From Margaritispora aquatica (taxonomy: Eukaryota > Ascomycota > Leotiomycetes > Helotiales > Discinellaceae), in the NCBI GenBank assembly GCA_007644065.1, contig VJWN01000016.1:853207-917206 (forward strand): a DNA stretch of 64,000 bases, read 5' to 3'. Position numbers and translations under genes: made by a program. Below are positions 1-9,551 of this stretch, piece after piece. How positions within the stretch are numbered: position 1 is the stretch's first letter; every line of letters starts with the position of its first letter. The notes under the pieces are model-generated. The model worked only from the letters and a program-made list of their open reading frames with translations, ran no database searches and had not been told where the DNA came from.

Positions 1-1198
1 GCAAACAAACACTATATAGGTCAGAGTCCGAAGACCTACCTACTTGCCTTATCGTCGCTACACGACGCGGTAGGAGACATTGGATTGCGCTTACTTGCAT
101 TTCTAGCTTATCTAGAGTAAAATTTTCTAAGCTAGCTATCTTTTGGGGGTGCCGGATGGGATAAGACTGGGAGGTAGCTGAGCTGGGTGTTTGATGTAAG
201 AGTAGGTTTCTAGGTGTGAAGTTTGGTGAATACTGAGAGGTCTGGTGAGTTTCTCCTGAACACCGCAGATTGGGATTGGCAGACGCCGACTTGATGTATG
301 AATGTGGATATGGGTGGAGGTGAAAGAGGAAGAGTGTGTCTGGTGAGTTTAAGTCGGTCATGGCGAGTAAGCGCTTGGAAGGTGCCCGAGCCTAAGGATG
401 GCAGTAGAGAAGGTATTTGCGTTGTTACATGTAATGAGGTAGTAGAGAAGAAGATGGGACCAGAATGGTAGCGTGGCTATCATATGACGATCAAGCACCG
501 TTTGAAGCATTGGGATCTGTTAAACTCATATAGTTTGCTTTGGACAATGAAGTACTCTCGTCTTTGACTGAAGCCTGCGAGATCGCAACAGATAGGAGAG
601 GATTCCTCAATATCTACAAAGTAAGGCGGGTACCTATTTTAGAACACTAAGTTGTATCTCGTGACTCCACTAGGCGTATCTAGAGGTGAACCTAGTGGTC
701 AAACCGCATCTTCCTTCTCTCATCGCCTAGGTAGTTAACGTAGGGCTGACCGAGTGTACTCGGCCTCCATCCTCATACCATCTTCGATCATGATAATCTC
801 AAGGGTGAAGAAAGCCCAAATGATGATGGAACAAGATGAGAGGAAGCAGAACACGGTGTTACCAGGAGCTGGAAGGAGTGTGCTCCATGCGGTTGTGACC
901 CGTCGATGGAGGAAGAGATCCTTCTGTCACGACTGTCATAGCGCTGGAATAGCGAGAGGCAGGAGAATTGGATGAGACCATAATGCCAAAGGAAAGAAGC
1001 CTGTCCGAACAGATCATAGAGCAGGGGGAAAGAAATCTATAGTGATTTGCTCAGAGAAATGAAGTATCTGTATGTTCTTTTCGCGGTGTAGACTATTTGT
1101 CTTGAATGCAATATTTTGCAGCCCACTGTAGGGCATCAAGGTCGTCCATCTACCACGAAAATGCCAATACTGTTGTCTATAACTTACGCTTTCTGCTA
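1..1198. other. No gene recognised
   Basis: Both strands were read. Only short open frames without family resemblance or plausible splicing are present, such as the one at 754-975, which begins at GTG rather than ATG. The last part is probably the 3' flank of the minus-strand gene that follows. Confidence 0.5.
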
Positions 1199-2260
1199 CT
1201 AACCATCATAATGTTCAAACTTACATCTCAATCTCTTAGGCAACATTACCTTCTGAGAAATGATAGGCATATCCCAAGGATATTCTCCTTCCTCAGTATC
1301 ATCCCTCTGAAGCCCCCTAAGTCTCTCCAAGTCGAAAACAATCATGTCCACGGTTGGGGCATAGAGCTCGCCATTGATAATTGTGTCGCGATCATGTACA
1401 GGAGCATCATTCATCTCTTCAATGCCCATCATCACCAATTCGTCGCCTTCATCTAAAACCTGCCGGTACTTGCTGAATTGTCCATAGGTATCATCAAAAT
1501 GTAATAGAACCGCACTGAAATTCTTGATTCCGCCACAGATACCAAATATACTAGCAAGCTCAACTTCGCATGGCTCAACGGATGATTCATCGAAAAGAAT
1601 CGCTAGCTTCTGGACCTTGTCCAAGTCCTCGATCCTCGAACGATACTCTAGATCAAAAGCCATTCCTCCAAAGCGCCCGAAGTCCCGTAGACCAGCATAG
1701 TAAGCAAAATTATCGTGTCGCAGGTATAGAGTATCAATTGAAAAATTGAAATAAGTCTGTGGTATCGAACCTGTACAGTAGAAAGCCGCAGTATAATGTT
1801 GAAGAAACACGTCTCGAGCTTCTCTGCAAGCGTAGAGCATTGGAGGAGTGGAAACACCCGAGTACATTCCAATCAAATTTGCTTCTTTATAACCGTCCAT
1901 TTGGTATGCTCCAATGCTTTCTGCCATCTCTAATCGCATGCTTTCGCGGTTGAGGTCTACCTCGGTCTGGGGAATGGCGACAGGATGTCCATCAAGATCA
2001 TTGATCCAGTCTTGCGTTCCAGCAGCATTGTCCAAGGCTTGCTGCTCTTCCTGCTCTTTTAATCTGCCCATCATCTCCGGCCATGCTTTTCTTGTCCTTG
2101 TCTCCCATTCTCCGATTGTTTCTTTAACGGCTCGTTGCCTAAGCTCAACGATTCGTGGACCAGGCAAACAGGCTTCCCACACCAAGGTGCGTAGCTCAAA
2201 CGGAAGCTGTGGAAATAGCAAGAACTCCAAGTGTTCCGCAGAAGAAAACATTGCAAACAT
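1199..2260 (-). CDS. 2EXR domain protein (fungal, unknown function)
   Basis: A single-exon gene of about 353 aa. Near the N-terminus it has the hallmark of the fungal 2EXR/F-box-like family: FLLFPQLPFELRTLVWE followed by PGPRIVELR. The rest has the family's usual features, a cysteine/arginine step ('YACREARDVFLQHY') and 'YFNFSIDTLYLR'. The open frame runs upstream to 2395, but its first codon there is GTG, so I start at the first ATG (2260; a second lies at 2251). An upstream exon cannot be excluded. Members of this family are numerous in Leotiomycetes and Sordariomycetes and have no established biochemical role. I infer no function beyond protein-protein interaction. Confidence is high for the family and moderate for the start. 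Confidence 0.85.
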   Translation of the reverse strand: MFAMFSSAEHLEFLLFPQLPFELRTLVWEACLPGPRIVELRQRAVKETIGEWETRTRKAWPEMMGRLKEQEEQQALDNAAGTQDWINDLDGHPVAIPQTEVDLNRESMRLEMAESIGAYQMDGYKEANLIGMYSGVSTPPMLYACREARDVFLQHYTAAFYCTGSIPQTYFNFSIDTLYLRHDNFAYYAGLRDFGRFGGMAFDLEYRSRIEDLDKVQKLAILFDESSVEPCEVELASIFGICGGIKNFSAVLLHFDDTYGQFSKYRQVLDEGDELVMMGIEEMNDAPVHDRDTIINGELYAPTVDMIVFDLERLRGLQRDDTEEGEYPWDMPIISQKVMLPKRLRCKFEHYDG

Positions 2261-3801
2261 TCCGTAACGCTCTAGACGCTGTCGGTGTAGTAATCGCTCA
2301 ATCGTACTTAGTTTGGTACTGTGGTTGAAGAAATAAAGTTTGGTCAACGCGTCCGTGCCGCACAAGCGAAAAGCATCCGAGACCTCAATACCCACCTATT
2401 TTGACACTCAATATTCTTACCTATGTCTTGTCTTTCAATTCTGCATGTACATCGTTGAATTCATAATGTCAAATCTATAGAACTCTTCTATCGCGTTAAT
2501 CTCACGTGATATAACCTCTTCACACCTTTCTGGAATTGTTCCAGTACAGTCTGTGGAAACTCGTTATCGAAGTGTAGATTAACGGGCCTTGCAGTTACCT
2601 ACCAAAATCCAGTCCCAACTATATTACAGGGAAAACCATAGCAAAACTCCACCGCTGTATCTCGCGGACTTAGCTGGTAATATTGTTCAGCTGTGTTCTT
2701 AAAATGGAATATTGTATCTCGAACTCAAGACCAGACCCGCCGGTCTAAGCGCCAACATCACGAAGTTGTCCAAACTACCTAGCTTATGACAGGATATCTA
2801 TCCGAACGGTCTACTCTACGTGCCGCATCTAATTCGCCGCCAGCCGCAAAGTAGGTATGGAAGCATCTGATTGACCAGGGGCGGCCGCAGGCGGAAAACG
2901 TTGCGGATGCGCTGCGACGAGCAACAAGAATTCTTTGGAGAAGAAGCCTCTGCTATGATTGGTAGTTGGTATATGTCACTGAAGTCGTGTTCAAGGTTTA
3001 GAGTGTGAGGATGGTGGTTCTTTCTGTTGTAAACTTTTTTCATTCTCAATATCCGTTCCTCACCTCCGCCTAGAAAAACTTCCTGACTTAGACGAAGACT
3101 TCGGGATCCAACTTTACCCTCCTTGTTTTTTCTTCCATTACTATCCTTGTCAGTCTATTATGAAGTAAGGAAAGTAGAAGTTCTAATGCAAGGAAAGGAA
3201 ATTGAAACCCTGGGCCTGGCTTGGGGGCAGGAAAGAGGAAGGCTAAGGAAGGAAAGCAAGGGATACGGTAAGGGAGTTGGGCATATTGTGAAAGAGCTGA
3301 GGCACCAGAAAATTTCATCGAGATTGAATCTCTGGCAGAGGCTACCTTAACGTATCTCTCTACTTAATTCTCGGCAATATTCTGTGATAAGTACTTGTGG
3401 GACGACCAACAGATTAAAGAGTCATCTCATGATGTCAATCCAGTATGAGACATCTGATATCCACAATCAGTGAATATATATACATGGATTTGCTTATCGC
3501 CAGCAGAAAAAAGTTCCATGACAACAGAGTGCATGCATCCAGCCCACATTACCACGGGATACCCTTTCAACCTCTTGTGGTTGGCGAGCTTGTTCTTCTA
3601 ACCTTAATTTCACACGCTTAAGAGCATCCGAAAGGGATGTTGTAAAAGGATCTTACCAACACACGCCTTTGAAGCAATAATTCGAAATGGCTTCCCCTCA
3701 CTTGCACCAACAGAAGGGCCCAACCATACAAGTTGAGTGTCAGGAATTTCATGTTCTAGAAAATTATATAACAAGTCAGGATACGTCGCGTACTAGCTGT
3801 C
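2261..3801. other. Intergenic, no gene recognised
   Basis: About 1.5 kb with only short frames. Small ORFs at 2816-3049, 3088-3318 and 3123-3350 overlap one another on both strands and resemble nothing known. The last few hundred bases are the upstream region of the P450 gene. Confidence 0.45.
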
Positions 3802-6052
3802 ATGCTCATAGAATCCAAGATGTCTCACTCTGTAATCACAACTAAAGATATTCTCGTTTATCTTAGAGGTATTTCGATTTCACCGACTTTTGATCGACTC
3901 CATATATTTGCAGCTTCTGCTGTTTTGGTGCGTTTCGTCTGTGAACCGAAATTTCACAAATAGCTAACATCGTTATATAGTGTATTTGTATCAGTCTCGC
4001 TTATCTCTTGTATCTAAACTTCTTCCATCCGCTGGCACACTTCCCAGGACCTACCCTTGCTCGGTGCACCAATGTTAGACTGAATGCCCCAGTGCCGATC
4101 TTGTAACTCATAAGATATCAGGGCTTTTGGTATTATACTATTCTTGGCGGTCGTGGACCACAGAGAAATCTGAGCTGGCACCGAAGATGGGGTTAGTATA
4201 CAATGAAATGGATGAGCTTGACCTGCTCAGTCCAATCGTCTCTAGAACCGAGTTAACGATCGTAGGACCAATTGTTCGCATTGCACCGAACCACTTGAGC
4301 TTCTCCACACATGAGGCTCAAAAGATCATCTATGGCTTTGGCACTCGTGCAGTCCCAAGTTTGACTAAAGATCCAGTATTCTTTACGCCAGAAGTTGACC
4401 ATTCGATGAATATCATTAACGAGACTGACAGAGCAGAGCATTCACGTATGAGACGCATGCTAAGCTTTGCTTTCAGTACAGGTAACTTGCTTGAGAACGA
4501 AAACATTCTAATAACAAGAACAAACGACTTTATCGAGCGAATCGGAGAGACCAGGAGCCAGGATGGCAAAAGAGGCTTCGATATTGTAAAGGAATTCAAT
4601 TATGTCACGTTCAACATCATGGGTAAGAGGACATAGCAGCTATCATGAAAATGAACTAATAGTCGCTGTAGGGGAAATGTCTTTTGGAGACTCATTCGAC
4701 ACCAGACTAGAGGAGCAAGAAAGTGTGATAATCAAGTTACTGTGATATCGTTAGGCTAATGAAATCTAGAGCATCGCTATCACTGGGCAGATGTGATCGT
4801 CAATACGACCTACATGAACGATGTCATGCGAGCTGTTTGCACTATTCCAGGGCTGTTCTTGATTCTAGAATGGTGGAAAACAGACCACATGAAGAACACG
4901 CTTTACCGACATGCTGAATATTCAACCGAGCACACAGAAGCGTATGTTACAACACCATTCCTCGTGCAAATTTCAGAACTGATATGCAACAGACGTTTGG
5001 TACACCCGTCAACGCGGAAAGACTTCATGTACCACATACTCGCCTCTAAAGGACCTCGGCCTTCAACCCTTGAAATCGCATCTCATTTTAATGTCATAAT
5101 GATGGCTGGAGCGGTGACTACTGCTACATTCCTCTCTGGGGTTACTTACTATCTTGGTACCAATAGACGGGCACTTTCAAGGCTACAACATGAACTCAGA
5201 GAAAAGTTTCAGACATCCGAAGAGATCACGAGCAAGGGTTTGGTAGGGTGTGAATACCTGAATGCCGTCGTAGAAGAAGGCCTGAGAATCTATCCACCGG
5301 CTGGAGCGGGACATTTGAGCCGTATTGTCCCAAAGGGAGGAGTCGAGATTGAAGGTGCTTGGATTCCTGGCGGTGTAAGTTTCAACTCTCTTTTCTCTTT
5401 TGCATACTACTGTCAACTTTACAGCTAGGTCGTCGTAGTCTAGTTATATTGCCTGCTCTTTTCTTTTGAGTAGCAAACTCTGACACATTGGCAGACCAGA
5501 GTATCAGTCCATCAGTGGTCTGTCGTACGTGACCCCCTTAACTTCTGGAATCCGAGTGCGTTTATTCCAGAGCGATGGCTCAAGAGTGAACTTGAAGGAC
5601 AAGGGGGCGATAGATTAGAAACGAGCTTACCATTTTCATATGGACCTAGAGGATGTCTTGGTCGAAAGTAAGCATTCATTTTACAGCCTCCTCCTTTCTT
5701 CTCTTATTTAAATCCTGTTCGGTCTTATTGTCTATGGTACTCAATACTCATTTCTTTCTACTGCGTCGCCATGCTTGACGAGAGGGATTGCTCGCATAGC
5801 ATGATTCGATATCGTTCGCAAGTCACAAGCCTCAATCCAAATAAGAGTCCTAAGCACTAATCATCGATTTTATGTAATAGTCTAGCATATCTTGAGATGC
5901 GTATGGTCGTTGCCAAACTGTTCTATACCTACGATCTCATGTGGCTGAACAGTGACGAAGTGGATTGGGAGAGAGATGGCAAGGGCTATACATTATGGGA
6001 GAAGCCTGAGCTGCGAGTCTTGCTAAAGCGCTGGGAGAGGACAGAGACGTGA
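3802..6052 (+). CDS. Cytochrome P450 monooxygenase (8 exons)
   Basis: Haem-thiolate monooxygenase anchored in the ER membrane. Exons: 3802-3927, 3981-4073, 4122-4191, 4266-4622, 4672-4722, 4770-5374, 5495-5667, 5881-6052. They join in frame to 548 aa, normal for a fungal P450. The N-terminal membrane anchor is followed by the proline hinge FFHPLAHFPGP, then GPIVRIAPNHLSF. The I-helix is AGAVTTA (345-351), the K-helix ExxR is E402-G-L-R405, the PERW-type stretch is FIPERWL, and the haem loop is FSYGPRGCLG with Cys488. The overall look is that of the CYP65-like group making or altering secondary metabolites. Oddity: position 348 of the I-helix is Val where the family usually has Glu/Asp before the Thr. 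A second in-frame ATG lies at 3820. No biosynthetic backbone gene is nearby, so the substrate is unknown. The first three introns are the least certain (donors GTGCGT and GTTAGA). Confidence 0.9.
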
Positions 6053-6322
6053 TACTACAGGCGCCTACATATGATCTTACATTTCAATAGTTGCGAGGCC
6101 ATTGATATCGTCCTTCCGCCTGTAGATATCTTGCTTTGTATACCGCTCAATGAAATGTTCATTCAGCCACACTACTTTTGTGAGACTTTACTGGAATCTT
6201 TTTCGATCTTGGGGGAAAATGGGACTCTAGAGTGCAATATGGTTTTACATAGGAATTCTCTATGCTAAGTAGGCTGCTCTATTGTCCCTTGTTAATAGAG
6301 TCTCTAGATGGATTCCTTTTCA

Positions 6323-6781
6323 CTACTGGGCATCAAAGCTCAAGACTGTAGTTCGTATCTTGGAACTCTCGTGATCGGCATTGCTTCCAAGATATCCGCG
6401 AGCAGCTTTACCCAACTGAAGCGGCGTTTGTGGAATAAGTGAGCTCAATGATGGCATTTGCGTCGAGGCAGCAGACCCAGCGGAGAGAGAAGAATCCGGA
6501 ATTGTAACTGTCTCATCGCCCTTCTCCTCACTTTCAGTCTCGCTCCCGCCAACGCTTGAAGTAAAAAGTGTCGCTTCACGCCTTGTCAAACCAGCCTGCA
6601 TTTCCTTATGAACGCGAAAGTTGATGTGTGTATACAAAAGCCATTTGCCCGCATCGTCGCCAAGTTGCCAAGAATCCCGACAGCAATACACGAAAGTGCT
6701 TATATCATTATAGCTAATCATACCATCTGTTACTGTCGAAAATCCCCTATGAGGGATAAAAGGGGTTGAATAACGTAGCAA
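6323..6781 (-). CDS. Hypothetical coding fragment, possibly a relict
   Basis: An open frame of up to 152 codons with coding-like content: an N-terminal part containing QLGDDAGKWLLYTHINFRVH, then a Ser/Glu-rich low-complexity tail. It opens with a TTG codon; the first in-frame ATG is some 20 residues in, so it lacks a convincing start. Upstream on the same strand lies very AT-rich DNA with the palindromic-looking 'agcgcctatagcgct', of the kind seen in decayed repeats. I read this as the 3' exon of an incomplete gene or a transposon-borne fragment. I recognise no family. Confidence 0.35.
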   Translation of the reverse strand: MLRYSTPFIPHRGFSTVTDGMISYNDISTFVYCCRDSWQLGDDAGKWLLYTHINFRVHKEMQAGLTRREATLFTSSVGGSETESEEKGDETVTIPDSSLSAGSAASTQMPSLSSLIPQTPLQLGKAARGYLGSNADHESSKIRTTVLSFDAQ

Positions 6782-7585
6782 AGGGGTAGGCGAGAAAGAT
6801 AGGATTAAGAAGTCTAAAGAGCTTCTATATTCGTAGAGAACTCTATATCAATAGTTAGATTAGCGCCTATAGCGCTTAATCTTGTGTAATAATATAAGTA
6901 TATTTCGCTAGAATTTGGCAATAACAGTGAAGATGATCCGCATTCTCGCCCTCCTTGCATAAGAATTTACAGACTCTAGATATATAACAGTGAAGGGCAG
7001 CTTACTAGCAAAGCCACTAAGTGGAGAGATATTGAGCTTGTCGATTAAGTTAGCGACTGTAAGAATCGTGCACAGGGATTTTTTGTTCGAAGTACTGGAC
7101 ATCTTGCAGATTTGTCTGAAGGGGTGGGGCACAATTCACGCAGCAACAAAATATATTAGACTCAGACACGAGTGCTTTTCTCCATTCACGTCGTAATTGA
7201 ACCGGATTATGCCTTGCAGTCCTGCCAAAGTGTTTATGTAAACATAGCAAGGATATGATGGTAAGATCGCATCCAATTGCAATGGCGACCAGCTAATTGC
7301 GACAGAAATTGCGATAAGATGATGAAAAATCAAATTAATATGCTGAATGGCATGCCATTATCTTCCAGCGATCTTATAGATTACATTGAACGATCAATGA
7401 TTGTTTAGACCCGAAGTCGTAGTGGGGTGGGGAGTTCTCGGTTGCACCCCACTTCGCTTCACCACTTCTACAACGCCAAGAAAATAACAAAACATAAAAA
7501 AGATAAACCAAAATGCAACAGAATGCAACAGGAAAATACTAAGCCAAATAAAATGATCATCAGCCACTGATGAGAATGGCAAAAA
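6782..7585. other. AT-rich intergenic, possible decayed repeat
   Basis: No gene seen. The strong A/T bias, many in-frame stops on all frames and short palindromic stretches (around 6865-6880) suggest old repetitive DNA. No terminal repeats or transposase motifs could be identified by eye. Confidence 0.35.
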
Positions 7586-7680
7586 GGCGCTAGCCAGGGA
7601 TTGAACCTGGGACCTCACACAATTGAGAATCGAATGACCGATTTCCCTAAGCATGAATTCTACCACTGAACTACCAGCGC
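7586..7680 (-). tRNA. tRNA-Pro (anticodon AGG) with 23-nt intron
   Basis: Read on the minus strand, this 95-nt segment folds as a tRNA. The acceptor GCGCTGG pairs with CTAGCGC (one G-U). The D arm GTTC/GAAT has loop AGTGGTA. The anticodon stem is CATGC/GTGTG, the variable loop AGGTC, and the T arm CCAGG-TTCAATC-CCTGG. The loop TTAGGG gives anticodon AGG, and the AGGTC variable loop also fits fungal tRNA-Pro. A 23-nt intron sits one base 3' of the anticodon, the standard position. The internal polymerase III promoter is intact: A box TAGTTCAGTGG and B box GGTTCAATCC. A TTTTT terminator follows directly. The anticodon stem contains two adjacent wobble pairs, so it is weaker than usual. Confidence 0.85.
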
Positions 7681-8782
7681 TTTTTGATGTCGGCAAATAC
7701 CAAAACATAAATTATATACACCATATCTCTGTGTCACTTGATAACGATATCGATACAACTAAGGTAAGGGCCTGTCTACATCGAAACAGAATTGTATTTA
7801 AACTTGAATAACTAATTGTTACTTCACGACCTTGCGACTCACTTCCAAACCCCTCTTTAAAGTATTAGATGATCAGCTTTAGAAACATCTCAACATGAGA
7901 TTAACTTTAAATATAAAAACAGGTATATAAGGATATACAAGCACGCGTTTGAGGAAATAAGAGTTACCGCTAAAAGTTAGGATTCTGTAATAAACGAAAA
8001 CAAAGAAATTATAATAAATCATTTTCGAACTCAAACCTACGTCGATCGAAAGAGCTCTTAATTTCCGTCAGATTTCTTTCCTTTGCTTGATGTCTCTAAA
8101 CTTTTGCTGTTGTTGCTAAGCTTTTGAATGTATGGAGTCTTTTTTTGTTTTTCTTCCCTCGGAAGCTTATTTTGTCACCCGCGTGACAAGGTCATTCGAG
8201 CAAAGAAGTGCAATGGATAAGCATGATCAATGATTATGTAGCTGACAGGAGTGAACCGTTCGGAGCTGCATATTTAGATCCGCTCGGCACCAAATATGCC
8301 TTCCAATTCACCATCAAAGAGCTTGAACTTATCTTGCAACGATTTCATAGGCCATGTCGTGCGCTCCTACAATCAATTAGCCTTTTACCCAAGTAAGATG
8401 TTACGTACATATTAGAAATACCTGATAGATTCCAGCCGTTCCCGCTGCACGTAAGAGATTAAAGGTTGCACGTGGAGAGCTGTATGAGATTAGCATGACC
8501 TAAAATATCGCAAAAAATATGCTCTCACATCCATCCGCTGCTAGTAAACAACGCCGCCTCAAAGTTAAGCAAGCTGTCAGCAGTAGGCCCATTGGTGGAT
8601 TTGCCTCCATCCTTGGGCTCCTATCAGCGTGCATACATCAATGAGTAAAGAAAGACATACCCAGTGAAAGAGTCGAGTAGAGCCCGCAGCAGGTGGCCCG
8701 ACTCTTCCTCTACCCTTCATTCCTGCAACGCATTCGAAAGGGTTTGTTGCTGTACAGTTATTGATGCCTCGCTCCCTCATCA
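7681..8782. other. Intergenic, no gene recognised
   Basis: AT-rich in its first half. The 62-codon ORF at 8208-8396 and the minus ORF at 8577-8783 have no recognisable similarity or splice context. The latter ends where the next minus-strand gene stops. Confidence 0.4.
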
Positions 8783-9551
8783 CTAAGTTTGTCTTAATAT
8801 TCGCTCGTGTGAAAAGGTTGAATATGTACCAAAAGCAGCATACTGCTGATCCGCCTGGAAATTATGGTTGTAGTAGTGGTACTTATAATCAACAGAGGTT
8901 CCAATACCAAATGGAGAATACAATCGAGTGGATGTAATGATATCCCGCGGCATAAATTCCGTTCGACCCTCGCTGTCATCAGATCTGCGACTTTAATTAG
9001 CACAGTAACAGAACTGTATACTTGGCATACCCGTTCTCTTCACAACCCCATATCTCAAGATAGTAAAGAGAGCCCTCGATGGCCCTCGCTATCTCGGCCT
9101 TGTTTTCCATACAGCTTCCCATCACAACACCAGCCACATTTCCGTGTGCTCTTTTGAGCAGTCTGTCTGCTCGCTGCATCAATTCCTTCCATTTCAATGC
9201 CTTATATTCCTCAGTTCCAGGTGTATTCCTCTTCTCCAAAGCACTTCGCTCTTCATAATAGTTGTGCCATTGTTTCTCCGTGATCCTTGGATCAAAAGGG
9301 GCGACTAGATTCCATTTCCTGATACATTTTTGTGCATTAGTGGTTGCAGGAGCCTCCAGTACATAGCGATCCCAATTTGGCTTTTTTGATTGCTTAAGTT
9401 TGGGTTCTCGGACAGTCTTTGTTTTCTTGGATGTGGCAGGCTCCCAAGACTCGCTCGCAGGTCGTTTCTTAGTGCTCGAGGCGCTCGAGGTAACTGAGGA
9501 TTGTGAGGATGCTGGCTGGCGAGTAGAAAGCGAATCAATTCTTGGAGCCAT
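8783..9551 (-). CDS. Hypothetical fungal protein (2 exons, 240 aa)
   Basis: Exon 1 is 9031-9551, starting at ATG 9551. The intron 8985-9030 has a GTATGC donor, GTGCTAAT branch site and CGCAG acceptor. Exon 2 is 8783-8984. Joining them removes an early stop and keeps the frame open for 67 further residues, which supports the intron. The protein has a Ser/Thr/Lys-rich N-terminus with nuclear-localisation-like basic clusters (KKRPASESW, SKKTKTVREPKLKQSKK). A charged helical middle follows (KWNLVAPFDPRITEKQWHNYY...EYKALKWKEL) and a Tyr/Phe/His-rich tail. I recognise no family. The basic N-terminus suggests a nuclear protein, which is inference only. Confidence 0.6.

Noticed and set aside
1106..1456. 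Plus-strand ORF of 116 codons
   Set aside because: Lies antisense to the 2EXR gene and has no protein-like features.
8540..8640. 5S rRNA-like words (GTTAAGCAAGC, then a GGTGGAT stretch)
   Set aside because: Matches are short and follow the plant/animal rather than the filamentous-fungal 5S pattern. The ends do not pair, and no polymerase III terminator follows in place.
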